NCBI GenBank assembly: GCA_023014365.1 | Contig: JAEBUN010000061.1 | Coordinates: forward strand, 1-64,000 | Length of the DNA: 64,000 nucleotides | Direction: 5' to 3' | From: Lepiota brunneoincarnata | Lineage: Eukaryota; Basidiomycota; Agaricomycetes; Agaricales; Agaricaceae | In this document: piece by piece, positions 43,563-56,248 of the stretch | How positions within the stretch are numbered: the stretch's first letter is position 1 | Layout: every line of letters begins with the position of its first letter | Made by a program: the position numbers and the translations under genes | Notes under the pieces: model-generated | Database searches by the model: none | What the model was told of the DNA's origin: nothing | What the model saw: the letters and a program-made list of their open reading frames with translations, nothing else

Positions 43563-46500
43563 ATGTGTCAGGTTCCTTTCTCATTCCCCAGAATAGTCTT
43601 CACTTTCCGTAAACCACCCACATGCTGCTGTTGTGGCCTCAATTGGGGTCAGGTGGATAATGGATACGCAGATGTCACCCCGGGAACTACTACCCAGCAT
43701 ACGGACATTGCGCAGCCCACTCTAGCAATCACTACCCTACACAAGAGTCTATCCCAAGAGGGTGAAGGAGTTTCCAGCTACGGAGAGACTACCACTCCCA
43801 CTACGACAGCCACAATCACCACCCCCAAACGGCTGGAAAACTCAAGCAGCCACCATCTAGACCAGCCGGAAGAGGGTATAGTTGTCACCCGCCACGTGGA
43901 AGCCGCGAAGTCCACCCGCTCAATTGCTGCCCAACATGCGAGACAGACCCAGAAGAACAACAGGGTTCCCCGCTGCACAGAGAGTACCGCTGTCCCCGAC
44001 GTTAACCAGACCGCAAACATGATAGGTTTGACGATCCCCACACAAGGACACCCACAAGTTCAAGATCCAGGACATGCCGAAACGGGTCCCGGAACGTTCA
44101 GCGGCGCTGGCCGTTTTATCGTGAAAGAACTGAAGGTGGATGAACGTGATACCGGACGTGGTGAGACCTATTACAACAGAGAAACAAAACCCTTCTTACA
44201 TTCAGACTTCAGCGATGGCATCCCTGGAGAAACACACAATACGAGGGGCAGAGTTCGATTCCTCCGCTCGGTCCTCCCCTCCACAATGTCACCCAGACAC
44301 TCGAAAGGCCATTGTTGAGAAGACCTGCCAGTGGTTCAGCGACACCAGGCGCGAGAAGAGGATCCTCTGGATGGTTGGGCCCGCCGGGGTTGGGAAATCA
44401 GCTATCATGCAGACACTCGCCGAGCAAGCAGCCGGCTCTCCTGACTTAAAATTAGGGGCGACGCTTTTCTTATCCAGGCCCAACGGACGCAGTAATCCCC
44501 TGAAAGTCTTCATCACCCTCGCCTACCAGATAGCACTTGTATCCCCACCGTATCGTGATTTCATCGTGCGAGAGGTGACCGATGACCCACGACTACAGAC
44601 AAAGTCCATGGAAACACAATTCCGACGACTTTTTGTCGAGCCGTTTTCTCACCAGGTGGTACATCAAGGGTCTGGCGACCTACTGATATTCTTAGACGGT
44701 CTAGACGAATGCGAGGGCGCTCCTGCCCAGTGCGAAATTGTCAAGCTCATTTCGTCCTTCGCCCTTGCACATCCGAATGCACCCCTTGTCTGGATCATCG
44801 CAAGTCGTCCAGAATCCCATTTGAAAGCCGTTTTCTCTCGCAAGACTATTGTGCCAAGCTATGAAGAGGAAGAGGTGCCGATTGATTCCGATGAAGCATC
44901 CATCGACGTTGAAAGATACTTGCGGGCGGAGTTCGAGAGAATCCAACAGAATGACCCAATCGCTCGCCTTCGACCCCAGTGGCCAACCGAGTCGGAGCTT
45001 CTAACAATCACTGCTGCTGGGAGAGGGTCGTTCGCATTCGCGTCGGCCGTGATCAATTTTGTTGGCGATCCGACCTATAAAAATCCCATTTCTGGGCTTG
45101 CCCTATTGCTTGCCGCTATCAACAAGATTCCTCTACAAAGGAGGGCACAGCCACTTGCTTATCTTGATGCGCTCTACTCACACATTCTTTCGCAAGTCCC
45201 TAAAGATGTATTACCAGCGACTTATCGTGTTTCGAGGAACGACCCTGCATCACTTCAACGCACGGGCCATTCCGATGAAGCATCCGCCGACATGGAGACA
45301 TACCTGCGGACGGAGTTCACGAGAATCCAACAGCATGACCCAACCGCTCGTCTTCTCCCCCAGTGGCCAATGGAGACAGAGTTTCTAACAATCACTGCTG
45401 CTGCACGGGGGTCCTTCGCATTCGCGTCGACCGCGATCAAGTTTGTTGGGGATCCGATCCACAAAAATCTCAATTCTGCGCTTGCCCAATTGGTTGCTGC
45501 AACCAACAGTGTTTCCCTACAGCCATCGAAAGAGGGGCCGCGTCCGTTTGCTTACCTTGACGCGCTCTATACATGCATTCTTTCCCGGATACCCGGAGGT
45601 ATATTACCAGATACAATTTCACTCCTCGTGAATCATCGTGTTCTGAGAAATCACCTTGTATCTGCCCTACCCGAGCTGGCCTTCCTTTGTAGCTGGATCG
45701 GTATATCCCCAAACGACGCCTATAGTGCCCTTGATCGACTTCGTTCTGTTCTCACAATCCCACCACCCGAACAGACCGAGAGGGAAGGATTCTCATTCCA
45801 ACATCAGTCGTTTTATGAATATCTCTCTGACCCTGAACGCTCACGGATATTTCATATCAGCAAAGCTGACATGGACAGGCAAGAACTCGATTGTTCTCTA
45901 AGAATATTGAAGGCTGTCCACCGAGGTAAGTTCTCAGTTCCAATCAGTTTCCGAACGATGATCTGTTAATTTGGATATGGCCGCCATAGGTCATTCTATT
46001 TTCCCTATCTCCACCATAGGCCTATCCTGGCCAAGTATGAAGGCGGGTGAATCGACACGGGAAGATCTTTATAATCACGCTGCCTGGGGTTTCATGGGGA
46101 TATTTGACCGCTATGATGCTGACCTTGTGCTATCGAAATTCCAAGATCCAGGCATTGCTCAAATTATCAAAACTTTTAATTTTATAGACCCCGGAAGGGT
46201 CGGTCATCGTGAACCCCTGCTCGATGCTCCGTTCGTCCGTGAGGACCTAATACGACGCCAATCGGTATGTGTCTCTTCCTTCTTTATTGGGGGGGGTTGT
46301 AACTCTGCCACCGACTCCAGGACCCAAAAATCCGTGTAGAGCTTGAAAGATTGGGTTTCCTCCACACAATAACTGTTGGAATGATTTGCCATGATCATAT
46401 TGACGAGGGTGCGCCCATCTATGTTCGTCGTGATGATGATCAGCCAGCGCATACTGGGGTGGACAACTTGAGCCTTTCGGGCTATACCTTAGATACTTCT

Positions 46501-46582
46501 TTCGCGGTGAGGGACCAACGAGGGGTCATGAATGTCGCTAATTATTGCAAGGGCATAGATCAACCCTAGGTCCAAAACTTGA
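43563..46582 (+). CDS. NACHT NTPase (NLR-like), array copy 4, internal duplication and lost tail
   Basis: Exons 43563-44160, 44213-45925, 45990-46264, 46321-46506 and 46559-46582, about 931 aa. MCQVPF...RKPPTCCCCGLN and GPGTFSGAGRFIV match copy 2. Walker A reads GPAGVGKSA and Walker B LLIFLDGLDEC. The segment from SDEAS to LDALY occurs twice in a row (about 44900-45180 and 45270-45570), an in-frame tandem duplication of roughly 370 bp, absent from the other copies. In the final exon a TGA at 46580 removes the conserved tail, whose remains can be traced to about 46800. Confidence 0.78.
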
Positions 46583-47657
46583 GCTCGGTCAGACCAGTCA
46601 CGGTTCCTAACAAGAAATCCGTCCTTCAAGGATTCCAGCACTGCGTTCTTGACTGTCCCGATGCACCCGTTCTGTATTTCCAAAATACCCGCAATGCTCA
46701 CCTTATTTGTTGCTTCAAACCGCGTAATGGAGTTCCGGAAGTACCTGGATATTTTACATTCCCTATCGTCCTCCGGAGGAGGCTCTTGATAGATTACCCA
46801 TGTAAATAGTTGTATGTCAATTCTAGTTCATGTATGATACACTGCATAGAAGCACATTTCAGTGAACCAATTTTCGTTGAGCTCGGTAGCTAGAAACACC
46901 GGGCCTACCACGGCCCTTGTTAGAACCAAAGCCAGCGACAGCGGGCAGTGAGACTAATCGGATCAGAAAACCTCTGTCCCCGCGACAGTACGTATATATA
47001 TTGAGAGTTCGACGTAATATGTTACCTCTTGCCGTTCATTGGGACAACTCACGATAAAGTACCACCTTCATAAGTAAACATAAAATAGGCCATAATACTT
47101 CTCCTACACACCACACCAAGTAACTAAAAAAAGGGGATCAGTAAGTCAACACCTTGATAACAATGCCAAGGTCGGGGTATAGAGAAAAAAAGCAGGGAGG
47201 GGGAACATGAAAAAACGTAAAACTATACGCCTGGTATATATAGAAAAGCGTACTAAAACAACTGGTTGCCCAGACCATCAGAAAACCATCATCAATCAAC
47301 CCATCAACATTAGCCGAGCGTCGGTATCAAGAGATCGACGTCATGGTCGAGACAAATCGTGGAGTAAAATCCAAGTAAAACACGGGGATGCCGAGAGAAG
47401 TATCGGGAGAAAGGGAAGAGCGGTAATGATAGATAGGCGGCAAATTCGTTCAGGAGCTTCAAATAGCGCGGGAATGGTGTAATAGTAACACAAGAGGAAA
47501 GGGGCACAGGAGGACGGGGCACAGAACAAGTAAACGAGGGTCTGACGGGTAGAGGGAAGCACGAGAATAGGTTGTTTTCGCCCAAACTAAACACACACGG
47601 ACCACGAAACTAGGGAAGCGAAGAGAAAGAGGTGGCGCGATAGGGGTCAATAGAGCC
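46583..47657. other. 3' flank of NACHT copy 4 and spacer
   Basis: Contains the out-of-frame tail remnant to about 46800 and a flank block like that after copy 3, then sequence with nothing I recognise. Confidence 0.5.
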
Positions 47658-49350
47658 TCACGCCGTTCCACCATAAGGATCTTCATCCTCCCCAATTGCA
47701 TATCTCGCACCACCATAATGCCCGAAAGCACTGTTGTAGCCGTTGCCAGTATTAGTGGGACTGACCACGCCAGTCGGACTGTATAGAGCCCTCATGCCTC
47801 CACTTCCGGTATTGGTAGGTGACATAGAACCAGAAGGGCTGGCGACAGGCATGGGATAGCTGATGGCGGCACCGTTTGCAGTCTTCTTCCGCTCTGCGTA
47901 TGCCCTCAACATCTCGTCAGGAGACATAACGGTAGCGGGCATAGGCATGAGTCCCATGATAGGAGACATCATGGGAGGGGGTGAGGCAGGTGAAACAGGT
48001 GAGGTGGGGAAGTGAGGCGAGTGAGGAGAGGCATGGGTGACGGCAGTAGGAGGAGGGGAGAGGAGATACTCATCTCCCTGGTCGTTACCTGTGCGCATCA
48101 CTGGAAAGGGGTCAGCAACTACTCAGAAAGAAACGGATATTACACATACTACTGAGAGCGGGGAAAACCTCATCAATCTCATCTTTCTTCTGCGAAGAGG
48201 AATCGGTTGCATTGGAGGCGCTTCGTGCCCGACCACCGACAGCAATTCTCGCCCTGATGTCCTCAGAGGTGAGGGTCAGAGGTCCCTGAGTCTGTCTAGG
48301 GCTGAGGGCTCCATCATCAGATGAACCGTCATCGCTGCCAGAAGCGGCGTTGGGGGGGAGAGAAGGGACAGGAGGAATATAGGCGCTGTGGAAAGCACGA
48401 GTCCGACGGGATTCTCCGGAAGGACGCGGATCGTTGGCAAAGGAAACGCGAGACTGGCGTGTATCAGCAGCAAAAGAGACTCGAGAAACACGTTCGCCAT
48501 TATTAGAAGCCAGGGTGGGATTACGAAGTCCCACGCCTGTTCGCATCTGTGACATCTGTCTAGCGCCCACGCCTGCCTGGTTACCGTCTTCGACAACGTA
48601 GTTGGACGCAGGGCGGATGGCACCAAATGAAAAAGAAGAGGCACGGTTCCCGGAGACGGCGATAGAGTTACGAATGGCAGCATTGGCGCCAGCAGGTGTG
48701 ACTGATTTCCAATCGGTGGAAATAGTAGACATGCGTTTATCGACAGCGACGCTGAAGCGTTTGCTCTTTTCTTGAGACTTGGTGCGTTGGCGCCTGATGT
48801 AGACGGCAATGCAAAGGGTTATAAAGAGAAGGGGGAGGAGGACAGCAGCGGCGGTCTTGCCGGGAGAGAGACCGTGGCTGGACTTAATAGCACCGAGCTG
48901 CTCCATGTCCATGACAGGACTGGCGTTGATAGAGGTATCAGCAGCCTCTGGGACACCAGAGGAGGGCTGAGTGTAGGTTGCGGTGATGACAGGGCCGGCA
49001 GGGAGATCGCTAAGGAAGGGGGCTTCGCCAGTGGGGACAATGCCAATCTGAAGGTTCATGGACGAGGTAGAATTCCACCAGCGAGGCATAAGGTTCACGG
49101 TGACCGATCCTTTGGTGAAATCGACCTTTTCCCAGACCGCGATGCGGGAGCGCTCGGCGGTGGGAGCGAAGAGGTAGATGTCGGCCTTTAGGGTATCGAA
49201 ACAGGTTGTGTCCCACTTGATTTCGAGAGGCTGTAGGGAATCGACGACCTGGTTGTGGGTTGGGGCTTGGTAGAAGCCGCCAGTCATGCATGCTGGACGA
49301 GGATAAGCGTTGTGTGGGAAGGTGGTGAGAACGAAAAAAAGGACATACAC
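47658..49350 (-). CDS. Single-pass plasma-membrane protein, Ser-rich cytoplasmic tail
   Basis: Two exons, about 49350-48153 and 48100-47658, joined by a 52-nt intron (GTAGTA...CAG) in phase 1. The extracellular part has ACMTGGFYQAPTHNQVV, WDTTCFD and several N-glycosylation sequons (NSTS). A membrane segment (TAAAVLLPLLFITLCIAVYI) is followed by a basic stop-transfer RRQRTK. The tail is long and rich in Ser, Pro and Met, ending in repeated SPTNTG. The 5' end is unclear: no signal peptide reads in frame above VYVLFFVL, whereas the truncated copy at 33.6-33.8 kb shows one. It may be a wall-sensor-like protein; I do not recognise a named family. Confidence 0.65.
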
Positions 49351-50153
49351 GGATTGCGGTCAGCACGCTTGATGATTCTGTGGTGGGAAGCATGAACTGC
49401 CTTGAAAGAGAAACCCATGAATCTGGTAAGGAACGACGGTAGAAAATGAAGGGAAGGGCGGGGCGGGCGAGGGCGACGCCTGGCTGGCAGTGGAGAACAA
49501 CAAACGAACTTGGCAATTGAAAATCACACATCGCGTGGGACACCCATCAGAACAGTTCCCACGCCCCTTATCTATTGCTGATATGAAAACATTGAACAAT
49601 TGCACCCGCAGACTGCCTATAGCCACGGGAAAAAAAATTAGCCCGGATGCGAATGTATGCTTAGGGGTCCCGGAAGGAGAAGGGGTATGGACCAATGGTG
49701 ACTCCACCACTAGCATTGAGTACTAATGCTGCGTTTTCCCGTCGCGGCGGTATGTACCCGTCATTGGAAGTTCGTATGACGGGTCGCTGGATGGGGAGGA
49801 TGTCACCCCGGAGGGAGAGGGGTGGCTTACAGCGCAGAACGACAGAGAACGACATGGTTGGGTGGCTGATCAAGGCGTTAATGAAATATGCTGTAAATTA
49901 CGACAATGTCTTCGTCAGAGGTCGTCAAGGACCCCAAGGTCGTAATAGAAGAGATGTAGCAAGTGATTGTGGGCGTAAAAGAGTTCAGGACAGACTAGCT
50001 GCTTGGCACTGTGATCGCCCCTGTCTCGTTATAGCATTATCTCGCGGCTCCATAGATCATACACCCAACCGCGGACAGACTGGTAACACAACTAATACGA
50101 CCTCCAGCTCGAGGGATGGCAGATTATCCTAACTTGCAACCCTTCCCGTCTAA
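49351..50153. other. No gene supported
   Basis: Several frames of 70-145 codons exist on both strands, none with recognisable domains or splice structure. The upstream exon of the membrane-protein gene may be near 49417. Confidence 0.35.
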
Positions 50154-50399
50154 AATGCTGCGGCTCCTTCTCTTTCAAGTCCCAATGCTGATGATGAGAC
50201 AATTCCAACACAACTCCTCGAGCCCAACCCGCCCGTGCCCAACCTGCCCATGGGTGAGTTTCGAATTGTTCCTCGACCGAAGGAGCTTGAGGATATACCT
50301 AAAAGACGCCTTCCTGAACGGATTCGTCCCCCACATGATGATGTGCAGAACCCTCAGCTCTGGGAACCTATTCGCGCTTCTACTCGCTTGCAGCGTTAG
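50154..50399 (+). pseudogene. C-terminal ORF fragment of unknown protein
   Basis: An open frame with good composition (PMGEFRIVPRPKELEDIPKR, then RRLPERIRPPHDDV) ends at a TAG. No start and no upstream exon could be found; it looks like the 3' end of a longer, lost gene. Confidence 0.3.
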
Positions 50400-50470
50400 C
50401 AAGTGAATCCAATCGACCAATGATCCTGTATGACACGCAAAGACGACCAACTCCTTCAACTGAACATTGT

Positions 50471-51650
50471 TTACGAGGATAGGTCCATGCCCTGAAGGGA
50501 TTTAGGCCACTCCGTATCCCGCAATTCCAGGGCCCCTAGCCCACTGATGTGGGACCAAAAGTCCCCGAACGTCCATCGACGGCTCCAGCTCGGGAATACA
50601 TTCAGTATGAGACGGCGGAGAAATGGGAACCTAAAGTGCGCCAAGGGATACCGTTGCCACCCACCGTGGTTGTGGCCAGACCGATCCCATTCGAGTATTC
50701 GCGGCTCTCCTAGCTGCACGGTAGCTGACGGGCGCTCCTCAACGCTCAAACTCAAGCTAGACTCTTCGGCCATCGCCCAAACGCCGGCATGTGGCAAAGG
50801 CCTCCTACGCCGATACTCAATAAGATTTTCACGTTCCAAGAGTATCTGCAGGCATTGGTCCACCGGGACGCCTGTAAGTGTCACGATCGTGATCCGACGA
50901 GAACTGGAGTGCGGTGCGATTTAGGGGACGTTCATGGAAAACGTGGCCCCGCGTAAGGACGGTGGAAAATTTCCCCGGAGGACACATTACAGAGGTGGGT
51001 CCCGTGGGATCATGGAATAGCGGCGCAAGATGCAGCGGAGGCGCAGCAGGGTCGCGATGGAACTCCAATTTTCGAAGTTTGAGGAATAACCCAGGATTGC
51101 ACTGCGTCCGAGTGATGATAAAATGCGGTAGTTGGTTTGCGTTTGGGGGTACCTGGATTGTAAGGCTCTCTACTCCATTCGAGTGTTCCTGAAAAATAAG
51201 ATCGAGGATCCTATTTCGTCTGTGCGTCTCTTTTCTGAGAGAGACCAAGGGGACAACAGCCAAATGGATGTTCAGGGAATAGCTCCCAGCATTTCGAAAA
51301 CAAAGTCGTAAACCTTAGGCCCAATTGCTCGTACGCTCGGCTGAGGGCTTAAAGCACGAAAAGCCTGGAATGAATATCCACCGCCACAGCTGTGGCGATC
51401 CCCACGCAACACTTCTCCACTCTTTACAGAAAGCACTGATCATCAATAGGATCCGATTGTCCCGATGGGTGAACTGTTCGAAGATCTGTACGAGGAGGTC
51501 ATGCTGAAGGACCCGGATGATGGGAGCTCGGAGAACATTACGCCTATGTCGAAGTTGTGCACGTTTAGTAAGCAGTTGGGCGACTAAGTCGTTAATGGTA
51601 TTGAGTTTCTGGTCTAGCTCTGCCTGTGTTTCGCCACTGGGGGCGCCCAT
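50471..51650 (-). pseudogene. F-box-like gene, broken
   Basis: The N-terminus has a heptad-rich helix (LNTINDLVAQLLTKRAQLRHRR) followed by an F-box-like segment (APIIRVLQHDLLVQIFEQFT...WRSVAWGSPQLWRWI), the arrangement of agaricomycete F-box proteins that recruit substrates to SCF ubiquitin ligases. An in-frame TAA follows (near 51318) and the sense resumes in the same frame (NIHLAVVPLVSL). A second lesion near 50910-50960 moves the LRR-like C-terminal part (ITIVTLTGVPVDQCLQIL) to another frame, which runs to 50471. Confidence 0.65.
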
Positions 51651-51791
51651 GTTGCGGACTTGTACAGTACGGCCCTGTGATAAGCTTGCGTGTAACGTGA
51701 TTTCGTTTTTACTGAGCGTGATTCGTCACACTGACTGATTATTCATGGTGACAATGGGGGCTGTGGTCAGGTCTTATCATCCACAGCCATC

Positions 51792-52923
51792 ATGCAAGAC
51801 TCGCAAGACTCGCCTTTTCCTACAGAGATTTTCGAAAAAATCGTTGGCCACGTCGAGGACACCCAAACCCGAGCCACCCTGTGTCGAGTGTCGCAATCAT
51901 TTTGCATCTTTGCCCGACCCCGTCTTTACGACTCCTATGACTCCCTTACCATCGTCAAAACAGAGGCCCACGCCGCATTCCTCAAGTCCATGATCGAGTA
52001 CCCACACCTCGCAAAGATGGTCCGCGCTTTCAGCTTCGTCTCCCGGCCAGGCGTTCTTTGGCCCCGCGACCTCTACGTCGCTCTGCCGCGGATGTCTGGT
52101 CTCAAACACCTTACCCTCATCAACGTCTTTCACACCGACCATCCTCATCATATGGACCTCTGGCGCTATTTTTTCCAGAACGACAAGCTTCCTTTTCGAC
52201 TTACCACCTTCAAACTTCGCTGGATCGGTCCACCTACGCACAGACCATTCGAATCAATGATGCTCTGCACTTTTCTAAGACAACAAAAGACGCTGAGGAC
52301 TCTTGTTATCTCGTACCATACCGCTCTCATCCACACCAGCGACCTACCCCGGCTACAGCATGTAACAATAGATTGGGACAACTGGGAATATGTTGTTCCT
52401 GGTCGACCAATCAAAACCTTGCATTTCGACGGAAGTTTGACGGACGCTGTCGACCGTCTTAAGCCTATCGCTCCTGGATCGCCCATGGAGATAACGCTCC
52501 GGAGTCTGAAGCTTTTGCGTATGGACGCTCAGGTAATGAAAGCACTCTTGCTTCACCTCCACCTACCGTCCCTTGAGGTCCTTATTCTGTCAGCTTTCAA
52601 AGTCAGTTCAACTTGTCCATTGGAACGGACCCCATATCGCTGACATTCATAATATACAGGACGACTATCGTCACTCCCTATCTTTATTACCCAGGCTCAA
52701 AGTCTTGTGTATCTTCCATCCACGTAATCCGGAGCGCAAGCAGAAGGACACAGCAACCTGGCTCTTCGCAAACATGAGAACCCTAACGGACGTTATATAT
52801 TGCGGACCTATTGGAAGGAATGGGTTCCCTAAAAATATCTGTCAACGCTACAGACGCGATATCCCGACCCCGGAGAATATGCCCGATGCCAACGCGTACC
52901 TCGACTTTGTTAAGGTTGCCTGA
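51792..52923 (+). CDS. F-box-like protein, intact
   Basis: Two exons, 51792-52601 and 52660-52923, with a 58-nt phase-0 intron; 357 aa. The N-terminus, MQDSQDSPFPTEIFEKIVGHVED, is a short F-box-like helix pair (P-T-E-I-F-E-x-I-V), which in the family binds Skp1. Next come LYDSYDSLTIVK and leucine-rich segments (MSGLKHLTLINVF, LRTLVISYH, LEVLILSAF), spaced like irregular LRRs. The exon 2 end is unlike any LRR. It is divergently arranged with the broken F-box gene, 141 bp apart. Substrate unknown. Confidence 0.7.
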
Positions 52924-53146
52924 GGAACGGCTTTTTCTGGCAATGATATAAGATGGTAGATATTCACTACCTCAACGCATCTTGAGCTCAACTTTTGCCC
53001 TCATCAGTCTGGCGTTTTGGCAAGCGACGGGTTGCACATATATCCGCACTCGGACACGATCCCCATGCCCTTGTCGCCTTTCTTATATTCCCACCCCCGC
53101 TCCTTTCCCGACTCTCTCACAAAGACTGCAATTTCTTGTAATGTAC

Positions 53147-53695
53147 TAGTGACATTATTTTCCTTTTGATACCGCTATCGCGTATTCCCGCTCTTACCTC
53201 TCTTGGCTGAATTTTGGGGGCAAAACTGTATTTGACTCGCCTATCTGGCGGATTCGTGTATATAAAAGCCGGCCATCATTTTTCAAGATGTGATGTCATT
53301 TACCCATTGTCTTAGATAATCAAATGTAATTAGATCACATTAGATCCTAAAGACTTGTGCCCCTAGACCGAAACCGTTACTGCTAGTGCCGGGGATGTAC
53401 CCTCGTTAAGCTTTCTCCGAAGAACCATGGCGGTGTTTTTAGTAGGCTCCTATCCTCGTTCTGCAGGTTCCGTCAGCTAGCCCTATCAGTGGTTTGTACC
53501 CAGATCAACAAGAATACTATCTACGCACAAGAAGAGACATGTGCCATACAGTGCCATACAGTTGCTGGCACGTAAGAAATGTATTCCAAAGCCAAACTAG
53601 CCCAAAATCGTTTGAACGTTGTGAATTTTGTAAAAACTAGGCAATTGAATGAGCCATGTGCATATCCGTTTGTATTTAATCCCCTCCTTTCTAGC
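53147..53695. repeat. Duplicated non-coding block, copy 1
   Basis: Matches 55542-56075 in the same orientation: CATTATTTTCCTTT, CTCTTACCTCTCTTGGCTGAA, GAAGAGACATG and GTTGCTGGCACGTAAG are shared, with indels. Likely an old element or duplicated gene flank. Confidence 0.7.
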
Positions 53696-55541
53696 GAATC
53701 ACTACTTGATTACCAGACTACTCCGTTTCAAGGAGATTTCAAGCGGTTTCAGGTAGCCCCGTTGCCTCATTGGACCCACAAAAGGATGATATATACCAAG
53801 TCCTTCACTTCCACTAGCATCGCACCAAGTCAAAAAAGGAGTCACCGTGCTCTTCTCTTCCAAAACCTATATCCAAGACCCTTTACACTCAGTGAGTGTG
53901 TCAATTCGCAGCTACTTGCCCCCCAAAATGTGCTTTTGTACGACTGACGTTCCCTGACTTCGTTGATTCATTAATTAGGGTAATCAACAGTATCCTGTAT
54001 GAGCAACAAAATTCCAGTTGGAGGCCTGCCCAGCACCAACAGGCGAAACAGCCCACTACCATCTTGCCGGGACTTGCGTGACTCATCGAGGTCGCTTGAA
54101 CCTCCCAAACCTTTGAAACACGCTCCTAGGAGTATAGTGGTGCGGGGTATTGCCCCAGGAAGGGTAATGCCAGGGAAAATACATCAGAGGGCAACAGGGG
54201 GTGCGATACGGAGAAGGTCGCAAATGTAATAAACAGGTTGGGCATCCAACACCCATTATAATCCGTTGGCTTTGTACTAAATTAAATTCACTACCTCGCT
54301 AAACTTGTTTCTTTACCAAGGGAAAATGATCATGAAAGATGAACTTTGACCTTTCACTACTACTTACCATCTGAATGTGGGAGCTCGCCCCCTGTGAATT
54401 ATTTTATCGCTGGTAAGCAGGGCTTGATATGAAACTTGTATTTTGTCTGATAGCTCGCTGGTTCAACACGTTTCGGAAATTCGCGCGCCCGAGGACTGTG
54501 AATGGGACATAGCCACCGTCAGCACCAGAGGGGGCGCACCTGGTGAATACCTCAGTGGTTAGCATAGGAACGAAGGACGTATTGTATTTGGTGAGCTTGG
54601 ACTGAAGTATATTCAACTGCGCCCTTGGGGTTACTTGTCGCTTACCCTTCATCAACCCACGACCGATACCTCCAAACTTAACGTATAGCTCCATTGATTC
54701 ATCCTTGTCACCATGTCTCTGGCTCACTGCTCGGTAGAAGTTGTAAAAATATGCCTTGTGTAGTGCTAGTGTGGATGTGCCGAGTGCTCGGTGTTGGAAT
54801 ATCTTGGAGGGCGTATGATGCGCGCCGTGCGTCCGTTCGTCGGTTGTTTAAGATGACATCATTGTATGATGGGAGACACTACACAGGAGCTCTTTTTTTC
54901 TTTAAAAAAGAGAAGTCAGTTGATTGATGTTCTTCTACAACTCCAGATTCACAAAAATTGTTTGGCCACGCCATCCTGGCTGCAGCGGCCTTCATAGAGT
55001 TGCCCGCTATGCGTCAGTGAGCATGGCAATCCTTACCCGAACCAGCCCCTCAAGCGGCACTACCGCTGTCAACTGGGTGTTGAGCAGACAACTGAGATCA
55101 TTCCTATCAAAACAAAACTGGTTGCTCTTCTCCACAAACTGAGCACTAATGTAACAAATCGGGCATGGAACTGATTCCCCCGATAATGTTGTTTATCTAG
55201 TATTCTGTTTCGTTTCGGTATGCTGTCTTGGGATGGCTCGAATGGGCAGTTGGGGGTAAGGGGATCTCTCGTTTCAGGATGAAGGTAATAATATACCCAT
55301 GAAACAAGCCCCTCCTAATGTATAATATCCTTTTGGCCAAAAGCGAGTTTCGGAACCGAGGAACGAGAATTGTCTCAAGTCATGGAAAAGGCAGGAAAAG
55401 AAATGCAGAACTCTCTAGGGACAAGGACAAGGAGGACGAGACATCACGAGCCTTAATTCGACTTTTGATGCCGTTTCCAGAGGATGTTCTCAGAATCATA
55501 ACCCCCCTCTACAACGATATTGAAACCATCAATGCGACAAG
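53696..55541. other. No gene supported
   Basis: A 107-codon minus-strand frame at 54404-54727 is the longest with acceptable composition, but I recognise nothing in it. The remaining stretch shows no repeats or RNA genes. Confidence 0.4.
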
Positions 55542-56075
55542 CTAGTACCATTATTTTCCTTTCGATACCGCTATTGCGTACTCTCGCTCTTACCTCTCTT
55601 GGCTGAACTTGCCGGGGGGGGGGGGGACAAAGCTATATCTGACTTGGCGGATTCGTGTTCCTTTTTCAAGATGTGATGTGATTTACCTATTGTCTTAGAT
55701 AATCAAATGAAATCAGATTACACTGGATCCGATGATTTGAAACTGTTACTGCCAGTGCCGGGGATGTATCATTGCCGTCCCTTGTTAAGTTTTCTCCGAA
55801 GCCCCATGGCGGTGTTTCTAGCAGACTGATATCCTCGTTCAACGGGTCCCATCATCTAGGTTCCGTGCCCTTATCGGTGGTTTGTATTGAGATCAGCAGG
55901 AATTTTATCTACGCACAAGAAGAGACATGCGCCACACAGTTGCTGGCACGTAAGGAATGTATTCCGAAGCTAAAACTAGTCAGGGGACGTTCGAACTAGA
56001 CAAATCCGGTAAAAACTTGACAACTGAATAAACCACGTGCATATCATATGGGGTTCGAAGACCTGTTTCCCCTCC
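55542..56075. repeat. Duplicated non-coding block, copy 2, with a G13 run
   Basis: Partner of 53147-53695. A run of 13 G at 55614-55626 replaces GGGGG of copy 1, a likely slippage hotspot. Confidence 0.7.
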
Positions 56076-56248
56076 TCGGGCACACCTAACATTTCAGCTT
56101 GTTTCGCTGCGTCTGAGGTTCTCACACAGATGCCCGATGTTGTGTTCGTTCCGCGTCAGATGCGCCTTAAATAGCCCTTTCACCGCATGCTTGCAGAACA
56201 ATCCGAGGCATGCATCGAATGAAACACGTAAAACTGCTTTGAGCATTA

